Assembly: GCA_035370405.1 (NCBI GenBank) | Contig: DAOOVT010000012.1 | Span: forward strand, 1 to 25,696 | Source of the DNA: UBA5232 sp035370405 | Lineage (GTDB): Bacteria > Patescibacteriota > Dojkabacteria > SC72 | Length of the DNA stretch: 25,696 nt | Direction of reading: 5' to 3' | Shown: one piece after another, positions 13,601 to 21,675 of the stretch | Position numbering within the stretch: position 1 is the stretch's first letter | Layout: each line of letters begins with the position of its first letter | The notes under the pieces: model-generated | Seen by the model: only the letters and a program-made list of their open reading frames with translations | What the model was told of the DNA's origin: nothing | Databases searched by the model: none | Translations under genes and position numbers: made by a program

Positions 13601-15436
13601 TTAGAAGGTCTCTTTAACTTCTATTAATATTCCTCCTTGCTTTTTGGGAAAATATTTCAGTTTGTCTGGGAAGTTCTTTGGATTGAATTCTACCTCTGTT
13701 TCCTTTTCAGAATATGAAAGATTTTTTAGATATTGATTCCCATCTGTCCATGACATGTTTTTTAGTTGGGATATTATTTCGTCTTTGTTAATCTTTGGCT
13801 TTACCGATGCTTTTGCCGTTAATTTAACCTTTACTCCGTTGTTGTCGTTTTGTATTACGGTTATCTCTTTGGATATGTCATCTCCGAGTGCTAATTCCAA
13901 GTTATTCTCTTTTTCAAAGAGATTCTTTTCTTCTGCTTCCTTCTTTAACAGTTCTGCTACTCCATTATCAAAACCTTCCTTCATGTAAAATGTTGCGGTC
14001 GTTCTTATCTTTAGTGAAAGATCTACCTGGTCTGCTTCTTCCCCTATTTTCTTACTTGTTTCTATGCTGTTACTTAGGACTTCGCTATTAAGGGATTCTG
14101 GAATCAATTCCCATGTTCCACCAGACTTGTCTTTCATCTCTCTTTCTCCTTCTTCATATGCATTCTTTTTTAGACTTTCTACTCCACTATTTACATCAGC
14201 CTGTGTTAATATTCTGTATTCTTTCTTAGTTCCTCCTGCTATTTCTTGTGAGGAACCTCCGTAGATTTTTTCAGATTCAAATCCTTGTACTACAAAAAAT
14301 GTTCCCATTGGCAGATTGTATTCTTCTCCTACTTCCGAAGCAGTGATATTTACATCTGCTGTTTGATTGCATTGGACGGATACCGAGGAATCAGTGGTGT
14401 AAGATTTTCCTTCATTTTTTGCTATGACAACAGTACCTGCTGGTATTTGTATTGGCTCAACATCTTTGCATCCCTCTGTACTTTTGAATGTAAGCCTTAT
14501 GAGTCCTTTTGCTTTGTCACCTTTGTAAGCAACTCCAGTAGCACTAATTGTTGTAGAACTACTTTTTTCTACGCTTTCTTTCTTTATTGGGATTTTCATG
14601 TTTTGAAAATCTATTTCCTTTATATTTTGATCTCCCTCAAAGACTTTTTCGATGCTAACCTCTTTTCCCTTTATATATATATTTACTCTAACAAATGGTG
14701 CGGTGAAGTAGTAGACCACAGCCGAAAGTATTGCAACTAAAACTACACTAATTAGAACAATGGGATATATCTTGTTGCTAGAGAATTTTACTTTTAATTT
14801 TGTAAAGAAGTTCTTTATCTTTGGTACAAGTGGGTTCTTTCTTCCCTTTTTATCTATCTTGTGATCTTCTTTTTGAAAAGAAATATTTTCAGTATTTTCA
14901 TTTTCGTATGTTATTGGAATATCACTGTCTACGGCAATTAAGAATTCATCATCCTTCTTGTCCATATGTTTATCCTCTTTCAGAGTTTTCTTCATTGCAT
15001 CATCTATCCTTTTTTGAAAATCGGAAGTATTTGATGTTTGAGGAATATCTTGTCGTGTATCCTGTTCCTTTTCCAGTTTAGTAGGGACAGTGGTGCGATT
15101 GTTTTGTTGAGAAAGTCTTTTTGTTCTGTTAATTTCTTCATCTTCCCACATGTCTTCTGTTGGGAGATTAGGAGACTCTGTTACATACAGGCCTGCAAGA
15201 GACGCATTTCTAACTCCTGTTGGATTTTTAATTATTTGGGTTATGAGGAGTTTCTCTTTTTCGTCAGCTGTTTCTAGTATTACTCTGAGGTTTATTGGGC
15301 TTATGAGAAGGTCAGAATCCTCTGCAAATGTAAGCACAATCCTTTGATTGACTGAGTCGACTATTGCCGCTACTACATCAGTAATCTCATCTTCCTTATT
15401 TACAACAATTTTTGTTATTTTTTTGTTAACCTCCAT
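13601..15436 (-). CDS. Single-pass membrane protein with baseplate-J-like extracytoplasmic domain
   Basis: With ATG 15436 the protein has 611 residues. Residues about 1-90 form a conserved alpha/beta domain starting KITKIVVNKEDEITDVVAAI, with LTFAEDSDLLISPINLRVIL. A long charged linker (about 90-215) and one TM helix (IYPIVLISVVLVAILSAVVY region) follow, then an extracytoplasmic beta-rich half with IPAGTVVIAKNEGKSYTTD and VGEEYNLPMGTFFVVQGF. The latter is the baseplate-J-like pattern seen in CPR pilus or envelope operons. It overlaps the stop of the FtsA/PilM-family gene by 11 nt, so the two are translationally linked. ATG 15460 would add eight residues and a longer overlap; GAAGAAG upstream of 15436 is a weak ribosome-binding site. 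Role: probably a membrane anchor of an envelope machine; inferred from context. Confidence 0.85.
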   Translation of the reverse strand: MEVNKKITKIVVNKEDEITDVVAAIVDSVNQRIVLTFAEDSDLLISPINLRVILETADEKEKLLITQIIKNPTGVRNASLAGLYVTESPNLPTEDMWEDEEINRTKRLSQQNNRTTVPTKLEKEQDTRQDIPQTSNTSDFQKRIDDAMKKTLKEDKHMDKKDDEFLIAVDSDIPITYENENTENISFQKEDHKIDKKGRKNPLVPKIKNFFTKLKVKFSSNKIYPIVLISVVLVAILSAVVYYFTAPFVRVNIYIKGKEVSIEKVFEGDQNIKEIDFQNMKIPIKKESVEKSSSTTISATGVAYKGDKAKGLIRLTFKSTEGCKDVEPIQIPAGTVVIAKNEGKSYTTDSSVSVQCNQTADVNITASEVGEEYNLPMGTFFVVQGFESEKIYGGSSQEIAGGTKKEYRILTQADVNSGVESLKKNAYEEGEREMKDKSGGTWELIPESLNSEVLSNSIETSKKIGEEADQVDLSLKIRTTATFYMKEGFDNGVAELLKKEAEEKNLFEKENNLELALGDDISKEITVIQNDNNGVKVKLTAKASVKPKINKDEIISQLKNMSWTDGNQYLKNLSYSEKETEVEFNPKNFPDKLKYFPKKQGGILIEVKETF

Positions 15437-16667
15437 TTGACTTCTTCTTGTTGATATCATATACGAATTTTGCTAGAGATGCTGGAGTTATATCAAAAAC
15501 ATGCTTAAGCTCTCCACTTGTGTCGGTAATGTTTTCTAGCTTTTCTGGAGTGAAAAAATCTATTTTAGGAACAACAGGGAAACGAGAGAACTTCTTCCAT
15601 GGGAACTCAATCATAACCTCTCTTATTTCTGGAAGTAAAGCTCCTCCTCCACATAGAAATATCTGCGTAGGAAAAGTGTCTATATCATCACAGTAATCCA
15701 ATGCTGACTTTAGTGTTTTCAACCAAAGTTTTGCTACTGGATATACTATGGTTTGTACTTCTCTCGAAAGTTCTCTGTTTAATTCTTTTTTTGAATATTT
15801 TAATTTCCTTTGTTCAGCAAATCGGTAGTCAATATTCAATACTTTTGCAAGCTCCTTTGTAAATGTCCTTCCCCCAAATGCAAACATTTTAGTTTCTACT
15901 ACACTTCCCTTCTCAACTATGGCAATATCAGTTGTTCCACCTCCGATATCTATGAAGATGGCAGAAAAATCTCTGTTTGATGACCCTGAGTATGCTCTTG
16001 CAACTGCAAATGGCTGTGCGACTATCCCTATTACATTCATCTTCAAATCAGATGCTACTTTTCTTAATGATTCTACATATGTTCTAGGAGCAAATGATGC
16101 ATAGTAGTTTAATTTAATATCTCTTCCTTTGTATCCAACTAGTGAATCTACAGGCATCCCTCCTATTTCAAGACCTGTTTTTGTAATATGGAGTATTTCA
16201 ATATCATCATTTGTCAATCCAATTCTTTGACTCAAATCTTCCTTCCCACTTGTCCCTATCTTCTGTTCTATTTGTGTAAGTATCTTCTTTTGTTCTTTTT
16301 CTGTAACCTCTTTTTCAAAATTCTCTTCTCTTTGGTAATTAACGACTATTGAGACTCCTTGTATATATTCTCCTGCTATTCCCATGACAACATTTCTTGG
16401 CATTTGGTCAGGAGTTAGTCGTTGAGTTGTTGAGGAAATGGATAGTCTACAATTTTCTAGGACCGTATCCAAATTGGTAATGATTCCACTTCTCATCGCA
16501 TGTTGCTGTTGTTCTATCCTAGATATTTTTTTTATTTCAACTCCGAATTCATTTACAGAGAACAAAACACTTTTCAGAAGTTCAGTTCCTATGTCTAATG
16601 CAACAATATTTTCGTCTTTACTCAAAGACAAAACATCAGATTTTTTGAATAGAGGCAGATTTAACAT
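15426..16667 (-). CDS. FtsA/PilM-family actin-like ATPase
   Basis: The 413-aa protein has the actin/HSP70 nucleotide-binding motifs: phosphate-1 ALDIGTELLKSVLF (23-36), phosphate-2 FIDIGGGTTDIAIV (238-251) and adenosine FLCGGGALLPEI (337-348). The segment between (about 60-215) fits the inserted 1C/SHS2 domain, with MRSGIITNLDTVL and MGIAGEYIQGVSIVV. FGGRTFTKELAKVL after phosphate-2 resembles the FtsA signature. Length and the 1C region favour an FtsA-like protein. The partner gene and CPR context would also fit PilM, the cytoplasmic ATPase of type IV pili. A C-terminal amphipathic FtsA membrane helix is not obvious; the end is DINKKKSNGG. ATG 16667 lies 6 nt after TGGTATACT. The gene follows RNase J by 40 nt. 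Confidence 0.88.
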   Translation of the reverse strand: MLNLPLFKKSDVLSLSKDENIVALDIGTELLKSVLFSVNEFGVEIKKISRIEQQQHAMRSGIITNLDTVLENCRLSISSTTQRLTPDQMPRNVVMGIAGEYIQGVSIVVNYQREENFEKEVTEKEQKKILTQIEQKIGTSGKEDLSQRIGLTNDDIEILHITKTGLEIGGMPVDSLVGYKGRDIKLNYYASFAPRTYVESLRKVASDLKMNVIGIVAQPFAVARAYSGSSNRDFSAIFIDIGGGTTDIAIVEKGSVVETKMFAFGGRTFTKELAKVLNIDYRFAEQRKLKYSKKELNRELSREVQTIVYPVAKLWLKTLKSALDYCDDIDTFPTQIFLCGGGALLPEIREVMIEFPWKKFSRFPVVPKIDFFTPEKLENITDTSGELKHVFDITPASLAKFVYDINKKKSNGG

Positions 16668-16673
16668 AGTGAC

Positions 16674-16682
16674 AGTATACCA
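16674..16682 (-). promoter_or_regulatory. Extended -10 of the FtsA/PilM-family operon
   Basis: TGGTATACT at 16682..16674, then GTCACT, then ATG 16667. The predicted transcription start coincides with the start codon. It lies in the 40-nt gap after RNase J. Confidence 0.6.
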
Positions 16683-16707
16683 TATTTGGTTTTTGTTAAA
16701 AGAGTTT

Positions 16708-18396
16708 CTACATTACATCAACTAAGATAATGGGTTCTCTTTCAGTCTTTTTGTAGATTAGCTTTCCTAAGTTTTTCTCAAGTTGTGTTTTTAGCTCTTT
16801 CTCATTTGCTTGTTCTATGTCTTTTTGAGAGTTTAACCATTCTCTATGTGTATCAAAAATACAGTTTTGTATTTCTTTTAGAAGTTCATGAGAATGTTTG
16901 AAGTATATGAATCCTCTAGAAAGAAATCTTGGTTTTCCTATAATTTTCTTAGTATTGGCACTTAGATTTAGTATTACTGTGAATACTCCGAATTCTGATA
17001 GTTGTTTTCTATCTTTTAGAACTATATCTCCTATGTCGCCTACTCCTAAACCATCAATGAGTATTGGCTTTGATTCAATTTTCTTTCCTCTTCGCCAAGT
17101 TCTTCCATCATATTCCCACATTTGTCCATCATCTGTTAGGAATATGTTGTTTTTGTTAAAACCCCATTTTTCAAGATTTTGTTTGTTAAAATATCTGAAG
17201 GTTAAAGATCCATGGATTGGCATAATATATTTTGGCTTTATCATGTTTACCATAGCTCTTATATCTTCTTGGTTCCCATGTCCTGTTGAGTGTATTTTCA
17301 GATTGACGGTATCTTTCATCAAATCTGCTCCGAGAGCAATTATTCTGTCAGTCATTTTTTCTATCTTGCTGATGTTTTCAGGAATTTCAGAAGAGGACAT
17401 TATGACTAAATCTCCTTTTTTTATCTTTATAGTCCTATGTTCATTGAGTGAAATTCTATTCAAGACTGCAAATCTTTCTCCCTGACTTCCCGTACATAGT
17501 ATTAAAATTCTGTTATCAGGATATTTTCCAAGTTCTTTGTCTTTTATGAAGATGTCGTCTTCGACTTTAATGTAACCATTATTTCTAGCAATGGTAATTG
17601 CTTGATCTAGACTTCTTCCTGCTAGCAGAACTTTTCTGTTTGTTCTTTTTGCTATTTCTATTACAGAATATAGCCTAGTTATGAGAGAGGAGAATGCAGA
17701 GAGAATTATTCTTCCAGGGTAGTTGGATATGACCTCTTCTAAATTTTTAGATACTTCGGTTTCTGAAGGAGCTTTTCCGGGAACAGTTGCATTCGTACTT
17801 TCTATTAATGCTAGGTCCACCTTTCCTCTTAAGCTGTGGAGTTTTTGGTAATCAGAGAGAGGTTCGTTTGCTGGTTTGACATCAAATTTAAAATCCCCAG
17901 AAAAGAAAAAATTTCCTTTTGGACTTTCTAAAAATATTGAAAAAGCATCAGGGATACTATGGTTTATTCCTATGAATGAAGCTTTAAAATATTTTCCTAT
18001 GGTTATCTGTGAATTTCTATCAACCCCATATATCTTAACCTTGTCTTCCATTTTGTATTCCTTCATTTTTAACTCTATTAGTGATTTTGCAAAACCACCA
18101 GCATATATTGGAGGGTATCCTAAATCAGGAAGCATCCATCTTAAAGCTCCAATGTGATCTAAATGTCCATGAGTTATGAGTATTGCTTTGATATATTGCT
18201 TGTTTTTTTTCAGATATCTTGTATTTGGAATTAAATAGTCAATTCCATACATCTCTTGCCCCGGAAATGAGTATCCTGCATCTATTACAACAATTTCATC
18301 CTTGTATTGGACAAAATTACAGTTTCTTCCAATTTCCGTAGTTCCTGATAATGTACATAGTTTCAATACATCTCTATCGTCTTTTTCTTCTTTCAT
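16708..18396 (-). CDS. rnj: Ribonuclease J (metallo-beta-lactamase / beta-CASP RNase)
   Basis: RNase J combines 5'-3' exonuclease and endonuclease activity in mRNA decay and rRNA maturation. The 562-aa product has the metallo-beta-lactamase motif HGHLDHIGAL (HxHxDH, binds two metals) near residue 78. It also has FFFSGDFKFD (metal Asp), IESTNA (beta-CASP motif A with Glu for the usual Asp), STGHGNQED (motif B His) and IMPIHGS (motif C His). A C-terminal extension of about 100 residues matches the RNase J C-terminal domain. ATG 18396 is preferred over TTG 18417 because AAGGA lies 7 nt before it. Its promoter, TGATATAAT at 18456..18448, gives a leader of about 45 nt. It is divergent from valS. 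Confidence 0.95.
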   Translation of the reverse strand: MKEEKDDRDVLKLCTLSGTTEIGRNCNFVQYKDEIVVIDAGYSFPGQEMYGIDYLIPNTRYLKKNKQYIKAILITHGHLDHIGALRWMLPDLGYPPIYAGGFAKSLIELKMKEYKMEDKVKIYGVDRNSQITIGKYFKASFIGINHSIPDAFSIFLESPKGNFFFSGDFKFDVKPANEPLSDYQKLHSLRGKVDLALIESTNATVPGKAPSETEVSKNLEEVISNYPGRIILSAFSSLITRLYSVIEIAKRTNRKVLLAGRSLDQAITIARNNGYIKVEDDIFIKDKELGKYPDNRILILCTGSQGERFAVLNRISLNEHRTIKIKKGDLVIMSSSEIPENISKIEKMTDRIIALGADLMKDTVNLKIHSTGHGNQEDIRAMVNMIKPKYIMPIHGSLTFRYFNKQNLEKWGFNKNNIFLTDDGQMWEYDGRTWRRGKKIESKPILIDGLGVGDIGDIVLKDRKQLSEFGVFTVILNLSANTKKIIGKPRFLSRGFIYFKHSHELLKEIQNCIFDTHREWLNSQKDIEQANEKELKTQLEKNLGKLIYKKTEREPIILVDVM

Positions 18397-18447
18397 CTTT
18401 TTTCCTTCGTTTTTCAAAATAATCGTTAAACATTCAAATATTTATGG

Positions 18448-18456
18448 ATTATATCA
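18448..18456 (-). promoter_or_regulatory. Extended -10 of the RNase J gene
   Basis: TGATATAAT, a perfect extended -10, at 18456..18448 on the minus strand. Predicted start is near 18441. It is back-to-back with the identical element of valS about 50 bp away. Confidence 0.65.
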
Positions 18457-18505
18457 TAACTAGATTTTTTCCTTCGTGTTTTGTTTTGTATTAGCCATTT
18501 GTTAT

Positions 18506-18514
18506 TGATATAAT
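18506..18514 (+). promoter_or_regulatory. Extended -10 of valS, overlapping an upstream ATG
   Basis: TGATATAAT at 18506-18514 is a perfect extended -10, with TTGTAT at 18486-18491 as a weak -35 (17-bp spacing). The last two bases are the AT of an in-frame ATG (18513). Transcription should begin near 18521, downstream of that ATG, so translation would start at ATG 18531. Confidence 0.65.
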
Positions 18515-18530
18515 GCAAAAGATTTCAAAT

Positions 18531-20810
18531 ATGGAAAGAAATATACCAAAAACATTCGATTCAAAAGAGAATGAATCGAAAATATATGAACTTTGGGAGA
18601 AATCTGGATATTGTAATCCAGATAGTATGCGGGAGTATCTTGATAGTAGAAATTTAGAGGTAAGGCATCCTTTTACAATTACTCTTCCTCCTCCTAATGC
18701 GAATGGAAACCTTCATTTAGGTCATGTGTGCGGCTATTCTTTCCATGATCTAATAGGGAGATATATGCGAATGACAGGTCATCCAGTTTTGCTTTTACCA
18801 GGAAAAGATCATGCTGGAATTCAGACTGAGTCTGTTTTTACGAAAGTTTTAGAAAAAAAAGGATTGGATAAAAAGAAGATGGGAAGGGAAGCATTCTATG
18901 AGGCTACATACAAGTTTTGTATGGAGAATATTGAAAATGCTAGGGAGCAAGAAAAAAGGATAGGTTTGTCTGCTGATTATTCTAGGGAACTTTTTACATT
19001 GGATCCTAAGCTTACAAAGATTGTGTATGAGACTTTTTACAAGATGTTTAGAGAAGGTTTGATATATCGAGATAAGCGAATTATAAATCAATGTCCAAAT
19101 TGTAAGACGGCTCTTGCTGATGTTGATACTGAGCATGAAGAAAGAAGGGGGATTTTCGCATATATTGTCTACCCATTTGTTGATGAGAATGATAGAAGAC
19201 TTGCTAAGGAAAGATTTGGTGTTGAGGGAATCACTGTTGCAACAACAAGACCTGAAACTATGCTTGGAGATACGGCAGTTGCAGTAAATAGTAAGGATGA
19301 GAGGTACAAAGATTTTGTTGGTAAAAAGGTTCTTTTACCTATTGCAAATAGAGAGATACCAATAATTGCTGTTGATGATGTGGATATTGATTTGGGTACA
19401 GGAGCATTGAAGGTTACTCCTGCACATTCTCCAATAGATTTTGAGATTGGAAGGAAGAATAATTTAGAAATAGTTAACGTTGTTAATGAGGAAGGGAAGA
19501 TGGATGGAGATATTCCAGAAAGGTTTCAGGGTATGGGGACTGTTGAGTGTTCGAAGGCTTTGTGTGGTGAGCTTGAGAGGTTGGGACTTCTTGTGAAGAT
19601 AGAAAATATTAAGCATGAGGTAGCAGTGTGTGAGAGGTGTAAGACACCGATAGAGCCAATTATTTCTAATCAGTGGTTTTTGAATGTAGAACCTCTTGCA
19701 AAGGAAGCGTTGAAAAGTATAAAAAGGGGTGAAGTAAAGGTTATTCCATCTGGTCAGCAGAAAGCCTTGGAGTATTTCTATGAGAATATTCAGCCTTGGT
19801 GTATTTCTAGGCAACTTTGGTGGGGGCAAAGAATTCCTGTGTGGTATAGCGGAGGGAAGAAGTTGTATGATTGGATTCTCGAGAATAAAGGAAAAGGTGT
19901 TGAGGAGTACGAGAAAGAAACAGGTTTAAAAGCTAAGGGTACTGGAGAAATATTTTTAGGAGAAAATATGCCTGAATCAAAGAATGGTGAAATTTGGGAA
20001 CAGGAGGAAGATGTTTTTGATACTTGGTTTAGTTCTGGACAATGGCCATTCTCTACATTGGGGGGTGTTGATGGAGAAGATTTTGCAAAGTACTACCCTA
20101 CTCAACTGATGATTCACGGAAGGGATATCCTTTTTTGGTGGTCTGCAAGAATGATAATGATGGGTTTGTATAGGACGGGGAAAGTTCCTTTTTCTAAGGT
20201 ATTTTTGACAGGAGTGATACTAGCTTCAGATGGGTCGAAAATGTCTAAGTCGAAGGGAAATGGTATTGAACCTGCACAGGTGTTTGAGAGATACGGAGCA
20301 GATGCGCTAAGACTTTGGTATTACAGTGATGCACTTCCTGGTTCTAATGCTCCTTTACGAGAGGAGAAGATTAAGGGGAACAGAAATTTCATAAACAAGA
20401 TTTGGAATGCTAGTAGGTTCATACTGATGAATGTAGACGATTCTGAGATAGAGAAAATAATGTCTGTGGGAGAACTAGATGGTCAGAGGATTAAAGAGAA
20501 TGAGGAGCATGTAAAGCAGATCTGTAGATATATGGAAAGATACCAGTTTAATCTTGGTGCAGAGAGTATTAGAGAGTTCTTCTGGCATACTTTTTGTGAT
20601 AAATGGATAGAGGAAATTAAGGCAGAAGTAAAAGATGAGAATGTAGGTAGTGAGAACAGGGTAAGGAAACTTGCAGAGCTTCTTTATCTTTTGAAGGAGA
20701 ACTTAAAGATAATGCATCCATTTGCTCCTTTTGTTACAGAAGCTGTTTGGCAGGAACTTGTTAATTTGGGGTTAGCTGATGGTTTGTTGTTTACACAACA
20801 AATTGATTAA
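18531..20810 (+). CDS. valS: Valine--tRNA ligase
   Basis: Charges tRNA-Val with valine. It is a class Ia synthetase with the HIGH motif as HLGH in PPPNANGNLHLGHV and the KMSKS loop KMSKSKGN. The CP1 editing domain lies between them (TTRPETMLGDTAVAV and the LKVTPAHSPIDFEIG region). Two Cys pairs (CPNCKTALAD and CERCKTPIEP) may bind zinc. At 759 aa it is shorter than the roughly 880-950 aa of most bacterial ValS: the protein ends soon after the anticodon-binding helices (MHPFAPFVTEAVWQEL) without the C-terminal coiled-coil tRNA arm. Start at 18531 (MERNIPKTFDS) is chosen because the upstream ATG 18513 lies inside the -10 element. Confidence 0.96.
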   Translation: MERNIPKTFDSKENESKIYELWEKSGYCNPDSMREYLDSRNLEVRHPFTITLPPPNANGNLHLGHVCGYSFHDLIGRYMRMTGHPVLLLPGKDHAGIQTESVFTKVLEKKGLDKKKMGREAFYEATYKFCMENIENAREQEKRIGLSADYSRELFTLDPKLTKIVYETFYKMFREGLIYRDKRIINQCPNCKTALADVDTEHEERRGIFAYIVYPFVDENDRRLAKERFGVEGITVATTRPETMLGDTAVAVNSKDERYKDFVGKKVLLPIANREIPIIAVDDVDIDLGTGALKVTPAHSPIDFEIGRKNNLEIVNVVNEEGKMDGDIPERFQGMGTVECSKALCGELERLGLLVKIENIKHEVAVCERCKTPIEPIISNQWFLNVEPLAKEALKSIKRGEVKVIPSGQQKALEYFYENIQPWCISRQLWWGQRIPVWYSGGKKLYDWILENKGKGVEEYEKETGLKAKGTGEIFLGENMPESKNGEIWEQEEDVFDTWFSSGQWPFSTLGGVDGEDFAKYYPTQLMIHGRDILFWWSARMIMMGLYRTGKVPFSKVFLTGVILASDGSKMSKSKGNGIEPAQVFERYGADALRLWYYSDALPGSNAPLREEKIKGNRNFINKIWNASRFILMNVDDSEIEKIMSVGELDGQRIKENEEHVKQICRYMERYQFNLGAESIREFFWHTFCDKWIEEIKAEVKDENVGSENRVRKLAELLYLLKENLKIMHPFAPFVTEAVWQELVNLGLADGLLFTQQID

Positions 20811-20822
20811 AAGGCTTTAATA

Positions 20823-20851
20823 TTCACTTTTTTGGGCTTTTTTGATATAAT
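20823..20851 (+). promoter_or_regulatory. Promoter of the unknown two-gene cassette
   Basis: TTCACT (20823-20828), a 17-bp spacer and TGATATAAT (20843-20851, perfect extended -10). Predicted start is near 20858, leaving a 40-nt leader with a Shine-Dalgarno sequence. Confidence 0.65.
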
Positions 20852-20897
20852 GCTAATGCAGGTTCATTAAAAAGCAAAAGAAAAGAGGAAAAATAGT

Positions 20898-21362
20898 ATG
20901 GATAAAGAGAGTTTCTTAAAGACGGTGGAAATTATAACGTTGTTTTATAGGGTTGATATTCCTGAGATTAAAAATCACAATTTCTTAAGGGAGAATCTTC
21001 GGATTAACCCTGCTCATAGGACTTCTGAGGGTCTTTTCATTTACATGAATGATAGAATTCCATTAGAAGCGTATACATTATGGGGAGGGATTAATTGCTT
21101 TGATCCGATTATTAAGTTTTTCCGATCAGGTGGAACATTTGATTACACCCCAATATTTAAAAAGGGGAGGAAAGCACTTGTTTGTTATAGCCTTAATGGT
21201 TCTTTGAAAAAGGAAGAAAGTGCTTTCTTGGAATTTGATGTTTTTCCAAAAAACACTATGTTTCCATCTTATGTTTACTGTGGAAAAATGCGTGGATGTC
21301 AACATTTCCTTGAAGAATGGAAAGATTTATCATCTTGGGGATGTAAGGAGGGAATATGCTAA
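20898..21362 (+). CDS. Unknown protein, first gene of a two-gene cassette
   Basis: A 154-aa soluble protein that I do not recognise. No signal peptide or TM helix is evident. It has a mixed alpha/beta look, with an aromatic-rich middle (EAYTLWGGINCFDPIIKFF) and five Cys. Three of these cluster near the C-terminus (GKMRGCQHFLEEW, WGCKEGIC), a spacing that could bind metal but matches no zinc motif I know. The start is clear: AGAGGA at 20884-20889 lies 8 nt before ATG 20898. It has its own extended -10 promoter, and its stop overlaps the next gene's ATG in ATGCTAA, so the two are coupled. Confidence 0.8.
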   Translation: MDKESFLKTVEIITLFYRVDIPEIKNHNFLRENLRINPAHRTSEGLFIYMNDRIPLEAYTLWGGINCFDPIIKFFRSGGTFDYTPIFKKGRKALVCYSLNGSLKKEESAFLEFDVFPKNTMFPSYVYCGKMRGCQHFLEEWKDLSSWGCKEGIC

Positions 21363-21553
21363 ATTTGGATGAATTTAATGAAGAATACTTTAGGAGTCTT
21401 CCTCCTAAAATGGCGTTTGAATATTATGGAATCTTTCTTAAGAGAGAGCTTGAAAAGGAGCATCCTAAATTCCCTATTATAAAGAATCATATTTTTTTGC
21501 AAAAAAAATCAACTCCTATACAATTAGAATTTGATTTAGAATCTGACGAATAA
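21356..21553 (+). CDS. Unknown small acidic protein, second gene of the cassette
   Basis: A 65-aa protein of unknown family. It has a helical N-terminal half (LDEFNEEYFRSLPPKMAFEYYGIFLKREL, quoted here in part as PKMAFEYYGIFLKREL) and an acidic end (EFDLESDE). It starts within ATGCTAA overlapping the upstream stop, with the strongest Shine-Dalgarno in the window, AAGGAGGG (21345-21352), only 3 nt before the ATG. The pair, followed by a 15-bp hairpin, is a self-contained transcription unit between valS and metG. Size and coupling recall toxin-antitoxin or protein-adaptor pairs, but no sequence motif supports a specific type. Confidence 0.7.
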   Translation: MLNLDEFNEEYFRSLPPKMAFEYYGIFLKRELEKEHPKFPIIKNHIFLQKKSTPIQLEFDLESDE

Positions 21554-21561
21554 TCCTGCAC

Positions 21562-21617
21562 AAAAGAAGCTTGGTTGTTTTTACCAATTTTTATTATTGA
21601 TGAACCAAGCTTCTTTT
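21562..21617. terminator. Long hairpin terminator after the unknown cassette
   Basis: AAAAGAAGCTTGGTT (21562-21576) and AACCAAGCTTCTTTT (21603-21617) form a perfect 15-bp stem with a 26-nt loop. On the plus strand it is followed by the T-rich run CTTTCTTTTGTTTTTT. It lies 8 nt after the cassette stop codon and about 60 nt before metG. The loop is longer than in a classic intrinsic terminator, so it could also act as an mRNA-stabilising hairpin. Confidence 0.65.
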
Positions 21618-21662
21618 CTTTCTTTTGTTTTTTGCCCATTATGTTTAGTTTTAGCACTGTTG

Positions 21663-21668
21663 TATAAT
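21663..21668 (+). promoter_or_regulatory. -10 element of metG
   Basis: TATAAT, preceded by TTG, at 21663-21668 ends 7 nt before ATG 21676. The predicted start coincides with the start codon, giving a leaderless mRNA. No good -35 is visible at 17 bp. Confidence 0.6.
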
Positions 21669-21675
21669 ACCCTGT

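Noticed and set aside
13755..15347. Several plus-strand open frames of 60-150 codons
   Set aside because: All lie opposite the baseplate-J-like gene; their Ser/Phe/Cys-rich translations are shadows of an AT-rich coding strand.
16708..18396. RNase J suspected inactive because the ESTN and FSSLITR segments differ from common versions
   Set aside because: The HxHxDH motif, metal Asp, and beta-CASP motif B and C histidines are all present, and Glu is acceptable at motif A.
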